A stretch of 64,000 bases of DNA from Fibrobacterota bacterium (GTDB lineage Bacteria > Fibrobacterota > Fibrobacteria > UBA5070), in the NCBI GenBank assembly GCA_016715065.1, contig JADKBN010000010.1:324997-388996 (forward strand), in the 5' to 3' direction. This document shows, piece after piece, positions 1 through 9,435 of the stretch. Positions within the stretch are counted from its first letter, which is position 1; the number at the start of each line of letters is the position of its first letter. The translations under genes and the position numbers were made by a program. Under the pieces are notes generated by a model, which was not told where the DNA came from, did no database searches, and saw only the letters and a program-made list of their open reading frames with translations.

Positions 1-1258
1 AATCCCAATTGATTAGTGCCTTTCGATCTGCTAACAGATAAAGAATACAGAAAAATGGAGCTTGACTCCCGCTAATAAAATATGGTGTTAGGGGGAGCGC
101 GGCAATTATCCCAATAAAAGTTCCGTTGACAAAAAGCTTATGAACTCCTTGACTACGGAATGCCCCGAAAATTACCGATGCCAACGCTGCAGCGGCATAA
201 AAAATGCCATGAATACTTAGGGTTCCGACGATCCCGATATCGGATTGATAAAGCCCTTTCACCTTCATTAGGTATTGCATTTCTTTTCCCAAAGGGGAGT
301 CGTACTTTGGAATGCCATTTCCAAAAACATAGGCAGTTGGGTGAACCCAGTGCTCAAAGAAAAAGTAATTGAGGGCCTTAACTCGGATATTGTCCTCTGT
401 GGCATCCTCTTTGGTCATTTCTACAAGCTTACCGAAGACAGCACCACTGAAAAAATATCCGATCGCGATCACTACAATTAGTGCAAAAAAGTACTTGACC
501 GGTAATTTCCCACGCTTATGAAGAAAATAGCCGGCGGTAATAAAAATCATCACCCCAAAAGACACGGCAAGGGTCTGTCGAGTAGCGGTACAGTAAACGC
601 CAACCAGTATAAATAATACATATCCAGCATATTTCAGTTTGTTGGTAATTAAATAGCGATTGAATGCATAGTACTGAGCGAGCATTGCGAAAAATACGCC
701 GTCAATCATGAATCGTATAATTCCCCCTCTGCTTTTTTCAATCAGAAGTTCCGGAGTTAACCCTTCCATTGAGGTGAAAATAAAGCGAGGAAATGTGAAT
801 TGTTGGATAATGTTGACAAGCGACCAGCCGAATCCAGCCCACACGCAGATGCGAATCAATGTGCGGGGATGAATCTGGGCGCGTAAAAGAAATAGATAAA
901 ATAGCCAAAAAATCGCATCAAAATTATAATTCATGCTGGATATTAGAGATTGCCCTTGGGCGAGATATAGTGGAACAAAAGCGAGCATTGCCAAAATGAA
1001 TAGTGTTAAATGCAGCCACTGAAAATCACCATGGTAGAACGATTCTTGCGTTTTTTTTGGGTAAAAAACCATTAAGCAAATCAGGAACAGGCCCAGTAAT
1101 TTCTCGGAAATTTTCCAAAGAGTAAGTTCCGGAGCTGCCAAAAAGGAAAAGAACCGTATAGTGATGAAAATGGATAAAAGCACGACTAGTGCAGGAAATT
1201 GGAATGTTTCTTTGAATGCTCCCACCAGAGGAGGAGGCTGAATTTGGCGCCTAAGCAC
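1..1258 (-). CDS. O-antigen polymerase/ligase-like membrane protein (Wzy/WaaL type), C-terminus cut by the window edge
   Basis: The frame is open from a GTG at 1258 down to base 1, about 419 codons, with no stop, so the 3' end lies outside the window. The protein is very hydrophobic, with many predicted transmembrane stretches (for example VVLLSIFITIRFF and YVLFILVGVYC). It carries a TATRQTLAVSFGV segment after a helix and a long non-membrane loop with GNGIPKYDSP, the layout of Wzy polymerases and WaaL-type ligases. Such proteins join lipid-linked repeat units in the inner membrane. The gene follows the glycosyltransferase and wzc/wza homologues on the same strand, which fits. The start is uncertain: a second GTG lies in frame at 1282, and neither has a clear ribosome site. 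Sequence similarity in this family is weak, so polymerase versus ligase cannot be decided. Confidence 0.7.
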   Translation of the reverse strand, partial: MLRRQIQPPPLVGAFKETFQFPALVVLLSIFITIRFFSFLAAPELTLWKISEKLLGLFLICLMVFYPKKTQESFYHGDFQWLHLTLFILAMLAFVPLYLAQGQSLISSMNYNFDAIFWLFYLFLLRAQIHPRTLIRICVWAGFGWSLVNIIQQFTFPRFIFTSMEGLTPELLIEKSRGGIIRFMIDGVFFAMLAQYYAFNRYLITNKLKYAGYVLFILVGVYCTATRQTLAVSFGVMIFITAGYFLHKRGKLPVKYFFALIVVIAIGYFFSGAVFGKLVEMTKEDATEDNIRVKALNYFFFEHWVHPTAYVFGNGIPKYDSPLGKEMQYLMKVKGLYQSDIGIVGTLSIHGIFYAAAALASVIFGAFRSQGVHKLFVNGTFIGIIAALPLTPYFISGSQAPFFCILYLLADRKALINWD

Positions 1259-1558
1259 GGGAAATCCGCAAGCAGAGTTCACTCTTCCAGCTCTTATCGA
1301 GGTAGATTTGACTGGATCTCATGGATTATTTGCTCGCCTTAGTTGGATAGTGGTCTTATGGTCGAACGGAAGCTGCGGTAAAAATCACAACAACGACTCA
1401 AAAGAGTAGAGATAATTTCGCATTATGTAAACCAAACAAGTGATTGCTACTCCATTGAGCGGAACGCTTAGGAACATAACATCCTTTGTTCGCCGGGCTT
1501 TCGCATATGGAAAAGGTCAATGAGGTAAGCCTATGTTTCAAATCATTGTCATCGAAGA
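1259..1558. other. AT-rich intergenic gap, no gene seen
   Basis: About 300 bases lie between the glycosyltransferase stop and the polymerase-like gene. The stretch is visibly richer in A and T than the genes to the right. Short open frames occur on both strands, but none shows a family resemblance. It may hold a separate promoter for the downstream gene, but I see no convincing -35/-10 pair. Confidence 0.4.
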
Positions 1559-2527
1559 TCATTTCTGCATTTTCCCTCGGAAACGTTCAAAGAAAAGCTT
1601 CAACGTTTCCAGGGAGCCGATCAATTCTCTGGCCTTTCTCCAAGCTTTCCACTGGTCTGTTCTTTTTTGATGAATCAGTTTGGAAACATCAAGAATCCGA
1701 TTTCCTAATAACCTAACCGCCCCCTTATCCAACTCCGATATGTGATCCGGTCGGAAGGAGTTGATCAAATGGTAAGTAAGTATTTTCCCAAAGTTCCGGT
1801 CCATGAAGGTCCGGTCATGAGAAACGCCCCCAGTGTGGATACGATAAACAGCTGTTGTAATAGGTATGAAATGGATTTCGTGATCGCGAGCAAATTCCAA
1901 CCAATAGAGAAGGTCAAAATTATAATCGATATTTTCGTCAGCGAATTTCTTGGATACTTTTCGGTAAAGCTCTGTGCGTACCATGACGGTTGGCGTACTG
2001 ATAAAATTCCCTAGGAATAATTCCGGGAATATTTTTCCGGAACGCCGTCGACGTTGCATGGATTCATAATAAGGCAGGTAATCATGGCCTGGCGGGCAAT
2101 CAATCGCAAAATCAGTGTGGACTAGCGCGACTTCAGGATGGGCTTCGAAATACTCGACTTGGCGTTGGAGCTTTTGGGGATCTGTCCAGTAGTCATCTCC
2201 TTCGCAAAGTGCAATGTATTCGCTCTGACACCTGGGGAAAAATTCCGTTTCAAAAGCATTGATATTTTGCGACCAGATATTTTTTGGCTGCAAAATAAAC
2301 TCTAATCGACCGGGGTACATCGCTGCATATTTCAGCAGGATCTTTTGAGTACCATCGGTGGAAGCATCATCGTGAACGAGAAATTGCACTGGAAAAGCGG
2401 TTACCTGTTTCAGGAAGCCGTTTAAGGTTTTCTCGATAAAAGGTGCGTGATTGAACGTCAAACAACAAACGGTCACCACGGGTTTCCCCGAGTTGACCGT
2501 TGCCTGGGAAGTGTTGTTTGAGTTCAT
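1559..2527 (-). CDS. Glycosyltransferase family 2
   Basis: A 322-residue protein with a GT-A fold N-terminus. It opens with VTVCCLTFNHAPFIEKTLNG, has the nucleotide-binding DDAST motif about 35 residues later, and a second acidic motif in CEGDDYWTDP, which is typical of GT2 enzymes that move a sugar from a nucleotide-sugar to a growing glycan. The ATG at 2527 is chosen because it begins just before the conserved beta strand and lies 5 bases after the wzc stop. The frame continues upstream into wzc, but that extension has no GT2 features. The gene is read with wzc and wza, so a role in building the exported polysaccharide is likely. Donor and acceptor cannot be told from sequence. Confidence 0.85.
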   Translation of the reverse strand: MNSNNTSQATVNSGKPVVTVCCLTFNHAPFIEKTLNGFLKQVTAFPVQFLVHDDASTDGTQKILLKYAAMYPGRLEFILQPKNIWSQNINAFETEFFPRCQSEYIALCEGDDYWTDPQKLQRQVEYFEAHPEVALVHTDFAIDCPPGHDYLPYYESMQRRRRSGKIFPELFLGNFISTPTVMVRTELYRKVSKKFADENIDYNFDLLYWLEFARDHEIHFIPITTAVYRIHTGGVSHDRTFMDRNFGKILTYHLINSFRPDHISELDKGAVRLLGNRILDVSKLIHQKRTDQWKAWRKARELIGSLETLKLFFERFRGKMQK

Positions 2528-2532
2528 CCCAT

Positions 2533-4707
2533 TCAAGTGGTGGCTTTGCTGTACTTGTAGGTTTGTTTGGACAATGGTTGCCCATTGATGGGTGCATTCG
2601 GATCGACGTCGTTGAGGATGATCCCGGTCACGGTGGCATTGACCAGATCCAGTCCTTTCCGGCATGCCTCGATCTCGGCAGTCGTGTGGGAAGCATGCTT
2701 GAACACCAGCAAAATGGTCCCGACATGGGAGGCAATGACCGTCGCATCACTGAGCGCAAGCACCGGCGGAGCATCCAAAATCACGATGTCGTAGGATTTG
2801 GAGACCGATTCCAGCAGCCGATCAAAATGGACCGATTGCAATAGAACGGTCGATCGATTGGTGAAGCCCCCCGTGGGAAGCAGGAACAGATCGGGAATCC
2901 GAGTGTCGACGATCACGGATTCGACCGTGGCTGAGCCAGTGAGCACCTCAGACAGTCCATTCTCCTGCCGGATGCTGAAAAGATTTTGGAGATTTCCTTT
3001 GCGAAGGTCCGCATCGATCAACAGGACCTTAGCCCCGGTTTGAGCGATTTGGACGGCAAGGTTTGCGGCTACAAACGACTTGCCGCTTCCAGGAGAAGCC
3101 CCAACGATCATGGTTAGATTGTTCATCGACCGCCGGATAGACATTTTTACCGGCGAAACGGACGATCGAAGCGCTTCCATCGGCAGGTCTTCCGGTGCCT
3201 CAACAGACAACAGGTGAATGCCCTTGATGCCTTTTTTCAGCCTAGCGTTGAGCTTGCTCTGCAAATCGCTATGCGATAAGATCGCCAAAACCGGCTGTTG
3301 GAACACCGACTCAAGGTAGGCCGGCGATTCGACAAAGCTATACAGCATGCGGTGCCCCACGGCAAGCGAAGTCGCCGCGAGGCCGCCAAGGATCAAACCC
3401 ATCAGGGCAAGACTAAACGTGCCTCGCTTCGGCACAAAGGAACCACGCACGGCCCGATCCACGATCCTGACATCGCTGACCTTCTGGTCGGCGACAGCCT
3501 GGATCTGTTGGGCTTCGTTCTGTACCTTGGTGTATCGTTGGGTGGTCACTTCAACGTCATGGAGCATGTCCATGATTTCTTGTTGCTGGAACGGCAGAGA
3601 CTTCACTTTATTCTGAAGTCTGGCCTCTTGGTTCCTGAGGGCTACAATGGAAGAGTCGATGTACCGGACAACGGGGTGATCTGTCCGGTATTTTTCAAGT
3701 GCTTCCTTTTTCTTTTGGCTTAAGTCCAACAATTGCCTACCAATGTCTGCCTGTTGCGACAGAGCTTGCTCCACCTCACGCGAAAGGTCGACGGATCCAA
3801 CGCTAGACCGGTATTGGCGCAGCTTGTTCTGTGCATCCTCGGATGCCTTTTTGAGGGATGGCAGTTGTTGCTGAATGTAAGCGTATCGCTCGACGACTTC
3901 ACGCGTGCGGCGATCAACGTTTTGGCTGACATATGCTTCCGCGATGTCATTGGCGATTTCTGCGGCCTGCTTTGAACTGGTGGACTCATAGCTCAAGGAA
4001 ATAAGGCCCGTTTTCTTTCCGATTTCTTCCACAGAGAGCCCTGTAGCCAGGGATTGGATTGCCGCGAGTTCATCTTGATGGACAACGGTAAATACACTAC
4101 CCACCTCGCAGAAATAAAAGCCTCGGACAAGAACATGGATCCCATAAGAATTTGAAGAAGAATCCACTACCTCCTCTGACCGAACTTGTAAAAGAACCGG
4201 ATTTTTCGCTTGAGGGTTCTCGGAAGTGTCTTTTTTTCGAACGACGTATGCACCGGAGTCTGAGATCAGTTCGATTTCAAAGGCTGTCCCGAGAAGTGAA
4301 TCAGGCAGTCCAAAATAAACCAAATCGACATACGGCTCAGGTTTACGCAGGAGTCGGTCGACAATGGAGCGTTTAGGAGGCTCCACGGCGAGGTTGAGGC
4401 CACGTTTGCGCACGACTTCACTCAACACGAGCCGACTCTTGGCGATTTCAATTTCTCCCTCGGTGGCGTTGGTCAGAGAAAATGCTTCCGTCAGGCGGCT
4501 GATTTCTGCGACTTCGGAGCCGTTTCGGTTATTGCTTTCTCCAACTTGGACCATCACGTCCGCTTTGTAGAGCTGTACAGCTTTGATACCCTTAAACGCC
4601 CCGATAAGAGCCCCTAAGAGGCTGAGGGCCCCAATCAACCACCAACGACGTCGGAGGATATAAGGGACATCTTGGAGAGTAATGGTTGTCTGATTGTCTA
4701 AATCCAC
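2533..4707 (-). CDS. wzc: Wzc-like polysaccharide copolymerase with cytoplasmic tyrosine autokinase domain
   Basis: A 724-residue BY-kinase-type protein. A first transmembrane helix near residues 20-42 is followed by a large periplasmic Wzz/G-rich region with coiled-coil character. A second helix near residues 430-450 is preceded by the PKRGTFS motif. The C-terminal kinase has Walker A GASPGSGKS (about 535-543), Walker A' VLLIDADLR (about 560) and Walker B VILDAPPV (about 645). These proteins set chain length and, with Wza, drive capsule or exopolysaccharide export. The C-terminal tyrosine cluster, usually six or more residues, is reduced here to Y717 and Y719, so autophosphorylation control may be minimal. 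The gene is 13 bases after wza and probably in one transcript with it. Confidence 0.93.
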   Translation of the reverse strand: MDLDNQTTITLQDVPYILRRRWWLIGALSLLGALIGAFKGIKAVQLYKADVMVQVGESNNRNGSEVAEISRLTEAFSLTNATEGEIEIAKSRLVLSEVVRKRGLNLAVEPPKRSIVDRLLRKPEPYVDLVYFGLPDSLLGTAFEIELISDSGAYVVRKKDTSENPQAKNPVLLQVRSEEVVDSSSNSYGIHVLVRGFYFCEVGSVFTVVHQDELAAIQSLATGLSVEEIGKKTGLISLSYESTSSKQAAEIANDIAEAYVSQNVDRRTREVVERYAYIQQQLPSLKKASEDAQNKLRQYRSSVGSVDLSREVEQALSQQADIGRQLLDLSQKKKEALEKYRTDHPVVRYIDSSIVALRNQEARLQNKVKSLPFQQQEIMDMLHDVEVTTQRYTKVQNEAQQIQAVADQKVSDVRIVDRAVRGSFVPKRGTFSLALMGLILGGLAATSLAVGHRMLYSFVESPAYLESVFQQPVLAILSHSDLQSKLNARLKKGIKGIHLLSVEAPEDLPMEALRSSVSPVKMSIRRSMNNLTMIVGASPGSGKSFVAANLAVQIAQTGAKVLLIDADLRKGNLQNLFSIRQENGLSEVLTGSATVESVIVDTRIPDLFLLPTGGFTNRSTVLLQSVHFDRLLESVSKSYDIVILDAPPVLALSDATVIASHVGTILLVFKHASHTTAEIEACRKGLDLVNATVTGIILNDVDPNAPINGQPLSKQTYKYSKATT

Positions 4708-4720
4708 AGTTCGTTTATCC

Positions 4721-5878
4721 CTACTGATTTGTGATTGTTTTGACGGTGTTGGTAGAGATAATTCCGTTGCCCAAAAGATCGATGGTTGGCGCGATCAGCG
4801 AGATGACCCGGTTCCAGGACACCAGGCCCGTTGCATCCACGTAAATCACATCTTTGGGTTGAAGCTGGAAACGGTCTGCCATCGCCAAGGAAAGCGGGTT
4901 TCTGGCATCCAGATGCCAAACCTTGATCCGGGAAATATTCTCCCCCCGTATGACGTAGATCGCCTTGGCTTGGGCAGTCAGGTTGTTGATGCCTCCCGCG
5001 CGCATCAGTGCATGCACCAAGGAGATCTTTCCGGTAGAAAAGGAAACTGCCTGAGGATCACGGACCTCACCCAGCACATACACTTTGCTCTCGTCGGTCG
5101 AAGGTATCCGGAGGACATCGAGGTTCTTCAACCACAGACCGGAGGTTGGGATCCCTCCAACGGAGGATTCACTGAGATCCAAGACGTAAGTTTGTCCATC
5201 GCGAAGAAGCTCAATATGGCCTGGGTCAGAATTTCCTTGCAGTCCCCCTGCCTGATTGATGGCATCGATGATGCTGAGCGGACTATTTGTCAGGGCAATC
5301 TTTCCTGGTCGCCCAACGGCGCCATTAACGTAGGCATGTTGGCTTCGGAAACCCGTCACTTTTACGTTGATCTGGGGGTTGTTCAGGACTCGAGAAAGCC
5401 GCGTAGCAAGCTTTTCACGCAACTCGGTGGTGGTCATCCCTTCGGCACGGATGGTTCCAGCGTACGGAAAAAAAAACGATCCACTGTCATCGATCATGTG
5501 GCCCGCTGCGTCATCGGTCCGGTACTCGCCGAAGGGCATGGTCAGCTCTGGGTGTTCCCAAATGGCGATCGCCAAAACATCGAATTTGCCGAGCCGGTAG
5601 GAGCCTGGTTTGTAGGCCCGGATCTCTTCCGGAAGGGTAGCCCGACGGATGCTATCCCCGCGGAGATTGGAGAGCATGGCCTGACGGGGGGTCAGCGACT
5701 GGAGTTCAACGGTCAGCCCCGAGAAAGTGCCGGTGGTGTCGACCTTGTTTCCTTCCGGGGCACCAGGATCATACTTCATGCCAGGTGCGAAGGCACAGGA
5801 ACTAAGCAGCCAGAGCATCAAAACAGGAAGGCTGGCTACCTGGAGCCAGCGAAGGTTTGTCGAACGGATCAACGGCAT
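4721..5878 (-). CDS. wza: Wza-like outer-membrane polysaccharide export lipoprotein
   Basis: A 385-residue protein, close to the length of E. coli Wza (379). The N-terminus has a signal peptide ending in a lipobox LLSSC, so Cys28 would be lipidated. It is followed by the polysaccharide export domain (YRLGKFDVLAIAIWEHPELT) and by SLBB-type modules with VYVLGEVRDPQAVSF and AYVNGAVGRPGKIAL. Wza forms an octameric outer-membrane channel that docks on Wzc. The gene lies immediately upstream of wzc and is first in that run on the minus strand. Expression probably starts in the short gap to the right, which carries hairpins. Confidence 0.93.
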   Translation of the reverse strand: MPLIRSTNLRWLQVASLPVLMLWLLSSCAFAPGMKYDPGAPEGNKVDTTGTFSGLTVELQSLTPRQAMLSNLRGDSIRRATLPEEIRAYKPGSYRLGKFDVLAIAIWEHPELTMPFGEYRTDDAAGHMIDDSGSFFFPYAGTIRAEGMTTTELREKLATRLSRVLNNPQINVKVTGFRSQHAYVNGAVGRPGKIALTNSPLSIIDAINQAGGLQGNSDPGHIELLRDGQTYVLDLSESSVGGIPTSGLWLKNLDVLRIPSTDESKVYVLGEVRDPQAVSFSTGKISLVHALMRAGGINNLTAQAKAIYVIRGENISRIKVWHLDARNPLSLAMADRFQLQPKDVIYVDATGLVSWNRVISLIAPTIDLLGNGIISTNTVKTITNQ

Positions 5879-5910
5879 GCTGGGTCGCCTTCTTTAAGTG
5901 CGGAAAAATC

Positions 5911-5926
5911 TCACTAAAGGTAGTGA
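5911..5926. promoter_or_regulatory. Perfect 6-bp inverted repeat upstream of wza, possible operator
   Basis: TCACTA-AAGG-TAGTGA lies about 33 bases upstream of the wza start codon. Its position and symmetry would suit a repressor or activator site for the capsule export operon. No matching regulator gene is present in the window and only one copy was noticed, so this is weak. Confidence 0.25.
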
Positions 5927-5948
5927 CCCACAAAATACATCAACCGGA

Positions 5949-5977
5949 GAACTCGCCCTTTGCCGAAAGGCGAGTTC
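5949..5977 (-). terminator. Hairpin between the beta-helix gene and wza
   Basis: GAACTCGCC and GGCGAGTTC form a perfect 9-bp stem around an 11-base loop, just downstream of the stop of the beta-helix gene at 5990. On the minus strand the stem is followed after a few bases by TTGATGTATTTTG, a weak T-rich stretch. This is best read as a terminator that separates the two minus-strand units. Confidence 0.5.
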
Positions 5978-5989
5978 CACCCATTTATT

Positions 5990-7663
5990 TCACTTCAAGT
6001 TGGGGATCGAGATCGTCTGGCTTCCGATTTCGGGTCCGTTCAGCATCAGCACCGACATGCCGGTAGCCTTAGGCAAGGGCAACGTCCAGGTGTTGGCGCC
6101 TTCGCGGCCAGACCAGGTTCCGGGACCAGCAATGGTCCGGCCATCCATCCCGACCACCCGATAATGGATGTCATAGCCACTTGCCTGCTGCGTCACCACC
6201 TGCAAATCTCCCAGGTTGCGCTTTACCGTAAACAAGGCTTGGGAAGATTCCGAGAGCCTGCCGGCAAGTTCGGCCTTCTTTACAGGCATCACATTTAGCG
6301 GACCAATTTCTGTCGATTCACTGGTAACAGCCGGCTGCCAAGCGAAATCGTAGGAGTACGAGGTCGGAACGTTCTTTAGGACAATTCCTGCCCCAACGAG
6401 TGGACTGGTGGCTTGGGGACGGTAGGCGGCAATGTTGTCTGTCAGGGTATCCGCTTTGTACCAATCGCTGATCGCGAACAATGGGTTCCCGAATTTTTCG
6501 GAAGTGGATTGCAGACGCTTGGAAATGTCAGGCTTGGAAACGCACCACAACAGGTTGTTCATGAAGGTTCCGGGCATCTTTTTGGTGCTAGAGAGGCCTT
6601 CCTGGTAGACATAAGATTCCAGGCTATCGGAAAGGAAAATGTTGTTGCGCACCTGGAGAATTTTGGGGTCGCTCAACGTGTCACCGGTGGTCAGCAAGTG
6701 GAAACCAGGGTTCCGCTTGTGGTTGATCGAAAGGTTGTGGTCAAAAGCGATGTCGCGGTAATAGATGCCGTAACTGGTGCGGGGAGACCGGATGTGCAGA
6801 CAGAAAAAGGCCCCGGTCTCGAAGGCAATGTTGTGGTGGAACTTGAAATTGGTGACCGAATCTCCGGCCTGACCGCCGGCTTCCAGCAAGCCGCTGGTGG
6901 TGCGGATTTTGTTCCGGTACACCTCGCAATTGCGGACGGTTCCCCAAAGCTCGAAGGCCCCGCCGTCGTCTCCATAGTCGTAGGAAGGTGCCTTAAGGTT
7001 CCAGAGGTTGTTCCCGGTCACGGTGCAGCCGTTGATCCGGGAAAGGCCGATGCCGGACGCGCCGTAGTCGTCGTTGGCGGCATTGGTTCCGGCGGCACCT
7101 TTGGTGTTGACCACCATCTTCATGTCGTGAATGGTGTTGTTCGAGATGGTGATTTGGGTTCCGGAGGCGTACACACCGCCGCCGCACTTGGAAAGGTCGT
7201 TGTTCTGGACACGGATGTTGGATGGCAGCGAGTCAGCCATCTCGATACATCCGTATCGAGCGCCGCTCAAAGCCAAATTTTCGATGAAAACATTGGTGAC
7301 TTTTTCCAGGACCATTAGCCGACCATTGGAGCTGGTCAGGATGGGTTTGGCGGTTCCAGATCCCCAAGCGCCGATCACGATTGGCTTGGCGCCTGTTCCC
7401 TGGGTCTTGATGTGCCGCGCTAAGAAGAGGGTTTCGTTGGCGAAGGTTTCGCCTCTCCGGAACAGGAGGGAATCTCCTGGCAACAAAATGACTTTGCCTT
7501 TGAGAGCCTGAGTGGAGGCCCAAGGGTGCAAGGTATCAAGGCCGGTGGTGGTGTTGGAACCGGTGGAACGCTTGAAATAGTAGTTGGTGGCCTGCGCGGA
7601 TCCGAGCAGGACAAGAAGGAGAACAATGGCAATTTTCAGATTGTACATGGACTTGGCGTGCAT
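5990..7663 (-). CDS. Secreted right-handed beta-helix protein (polysaccharide lyase/hydrolase-like) with C-terminal sorting-like tail
   Basis: A 557-residue protein. A signal peptide (AIVLLLVLLGSAQA) follows the start. The middle consists of parallel beta-helix coils, shown by recurring short strands with Asn ladders such as ITISNNTIHDM, CTVTGNNLW and CEVYRNKI, as in pectate lyase-like enzymes and alginate/chondroitin lyases. The last 80 residues form a beta-rich module with VVGMDGRTI and TWTLPLPKATGMSVLML, resembling a type IX secretion tail. An ATG at 7648 is an alternative start; the frame extends further upstream without signal-peptide features. Location beside wza suggests it trims, degrades or modifies the exported polysaccharide. 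Catalytic residues cannot be assigned, so lyase, hydrolase or epimerase all remain open. Confidence 0.75.
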   Translation of the reverse strand: MHAKSMYNLKIAIVLLLVLLGSAQATNYYFKRSTGSNTTTGLDTLHPWASTQALKGKVILLPGDSLLFRRGETFANETLFLARHIKTQGTGAKPIVIGAWGSGTAKPILTSSNGRLMVLEKVTNVFIENLALSGARYGCIEMADSLPSNIRVQNNDLSKCGGGVYASGTQITISNNTIHDMKMVVNTKGAAGTNAANDDYGASGIGLSRINGCTVTGNNLWNLKAPSYDYGDDGGAFELWGTVRNCEVYRNKIRTTSGLLEAGGQAGDSVTNFKFHHNIAFETGAFFCLHIRSPRTSYGIYYRDIAFDHNLSINHKRNPGFHLLTTGDTLSDPKILQVRNNIFLSDSLESYVYQEGLSSTKKMPGTFMNNLLWCVSKPDISKRLQSTSEKFGNPLFAISDWYKADTLTDNIAAYRPQATSPLVGAGIVLKNVPTSYSYDFAWQPAVTSESTEIGPLNVMPVKKAELAGRLSESSQALFTVKRNLGDLQVVTQQASGYDIHYRVVGMDGRTIAGPGTWSGREGANTWTLPLPKATGMSVLMLNGPEIGSQTISIPNLK

Positions 7664-8659
7664 GATCAGACTCCGAGTTGGAGCGAGTGGCGAACAAAGG
7701 TGGGATTGGGCGGACAGCATTACAACGTCCAGAAGGCTCAACTTAGCTGTTGGCTGGACTGTACTGTAGTAGACTCGACAGCAGGTGCCCCGATCGGTGC
7801 CTCGCCACCTCCCATCCCCGGGCCCGGCAGCGATTCCTGGATCGTCACATCCTGATTGTGTTCCTTTCTGAGATGGAGTGCAAGCTCTTTTTTGAGCGAA
7901 CCGCTCGAATACCGAGCGTGGTGCGTGCTGTAACACATGTGGAACTAGCGTAGACCTCGGTCCGAGATCGATGGCCACTTGCTAGTCCCAATTTGGAAAC
8001 TACGGTCAGACACGTAAGTTCGCATCTTGATTTTGCCTGGAATTTTTCCTTCACGCACTTTCAGAGTGGGGCAGGCTGTTGCCAAACAAGTTTGTGAACG
8101 GAGACCCGCCGTGAAGCGGGGTGTGCCATGCAGACAGCATGGGAAAGGATCGATTTTACCGAACCTGATTCGCCAAAAAATGAACCTAGAAGTGCCTCAC
8201 AACGGGCCGTGCTCCCTATCGAGCGTGGCTCAATTCGCAAAAGTTAGTCCATTAAAAAGTCAAAACACTTCTTTCAATCGAATGGCAGCCAGAATCTGTC
8301 AAAGGTGGCCGTACAGTGGTGGAAAAAGTGTCCTCAGCCCGGTGGGCGAGCGGAAACGATCCAGGCTCGAGCCAACGGGACGCGATCTGTCTCGTTACCT
8401 GCGCCGCCGCGATCAAGGCGTCTTTGCGCACGGAAGAGAAGTTGACTTAAAGTCTCACGAACTGGTATATTGTGGCGTACTTGACCCCCGCCCACCGTTT
8501 TTGGGGATCCAGAGTGGTTTTTTTCACACCTCATCTGATGCAGCCTTGTGCCAAGGGTTAAACGCTTGCCCCCAATTACCCGGTTTGGAATCGAATGACT
8601 CTAATGTCAACAGACCTTGAGTCACTTCAGGCAGCCTCTCCAAGTCTTACAGGCTTACG
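7664..8659. other. One-kilobase divergent intergenic region, no convincing gene
   Basis: The region separates the minus-strand beta-helix gene from the plus-strand WbqC gene. Open frames exist (the longest about 200 codons on the plus strand, 8027-8620), but they lack family motifs, have biased composition (Arg, Ser, Pro) and no ribosome site, so I do not call them. The right part holds a good sigma-70-type promoter (separate entry). The length is unusual for this otherwise compact window and leaves room for long leaders on both sides. Confidence 0.5.
8442..8471 (+). promoter_or_regulatory. Sigma-70-type promoter candidate for the sugar-modification genes
   Basis: TTGACT at 8442-8447 and TATATT at 8466-8471 are separated by 18 bases. 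Both hexamers are close to the primary sigma factor consensus, and the spacing is acceptable. Transcription would begin near 8478 and reach the WbqC gene at 8660, giving a leader of roughly 180 bases. It is the best such pair noticed by eye in this gap. Confidence 0.45.
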
Positions 8660-9388
8660 ATGATTCTAGGGATCATGCAGCCATATTTTCTGCCTTACAT
8701 TGGCTACTTCCAGCTGCTAGCGGCGGTAGATCATTTCATTTTGCTGGACGATGTGAGCTTTATCAAAAAAGGCTGGATCCATCGGAACCGGCTTCTGCTC
8801 CAAAATCAGCCTCACCTGTTCAGCATCCCCGTTCAGCATGTTAGCCAAAACCGGAAAATCATCGATACCCGGATCATCGATGAGAACACCTGGAAATCAA
8901 AGTTGGAAAAGACTGTTGCGTTAGGCTACAAAAGGGCGCCACAGTTTAAAGTTGTGTTCCCGCTCTTCCAGGAAATCATCCATAGCCCCATCCTTGATAT
9001 TTCTGAATTCGTTGCTCACAGCATTCGCCAAGTGGCCGGATTTCTTGGTATTGCTACGCCAATCTCAACGGCATCCACTTCCCATCCAAATATGCTGGAC
9101 AAAAAGGGAGAGGAAAGGATCCTTGAAATCTGCATCAGGGAACGGGCAGACACCTACATCAATCCTATCGGAGGCATCGAGTTGTATCATGAGGAATCCT
9201 TCCGTGGGCATGGGATCAATTTGAAATTCCACCGCGCCATTGCCATGGAATACCCTCAATTTGGCGGTGAATTTGTACCATTTCTTTCGATCTTGGATCA
9301 TCTCATGTTCTGTGATAAGGCGTTGATTTCCGATCATCTTCAAGCGTACAATATTGTTCTCCCTGCCCAATTTGGCAATGATTCATGA
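8660..9388 (+). CDS. WbqC-like family protein
   Basis: A 242-residue protein with the family hallmark N-terminus MILGIMQPYFLPYIGYFQLL followed by VDHFILLDDVSFIKKGWIHRNR. The C-terminal half has the conserved YINPIGGIELY and DHLMFC segments. WbqC-like proteins occur in O-antigen and exopolysaccharide clusters. Their exact reaction is not firmly established, though transfer or activation of small acyl groups for sugar decoration has been suggested. It is the first gene of a plus-strand run with three ATP-grasp ligase-like genes, a GNAT acetyltransferase and a PLP enzyme, which supports a role in modifying an unusual sugar. The ATG start directly precedes the conserved motif. Confidence 0.88.
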   Translation: MILGIMQPYFLPYIGYFQLLAAVDHFILLDDVSFIKKGWIHRNRLLLQNQPHLFSIPVQHVSQNRKIIDTRIIDENTWKSKLEKTVALGYKRAPQFKVVFPLFQEIIHSPILDISEFVAHSIRQVAGFLGIATPISTASTSHPNMLDKKGEERILEICIRERADTYINPIGGIELYHEESFRGHGINLKFHRAIAMEYPQFGGEFVPFLSILDHLMFCDKALISDHLQAYNIVLPAQFGNDS

Positions 9389-9435
9389 TCAGACATATGT
9401 TTCAGATTCACCACTCTTCCTATGAAAACTGACCG

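Noticed and set aside
8027..8620. Possible 197-codon gene in the gap before WbqC
   Set aside because: No ribosome site, no domain, atypical Arg/Ser/Pro composition, and it overlaps the best promoter in the gap.
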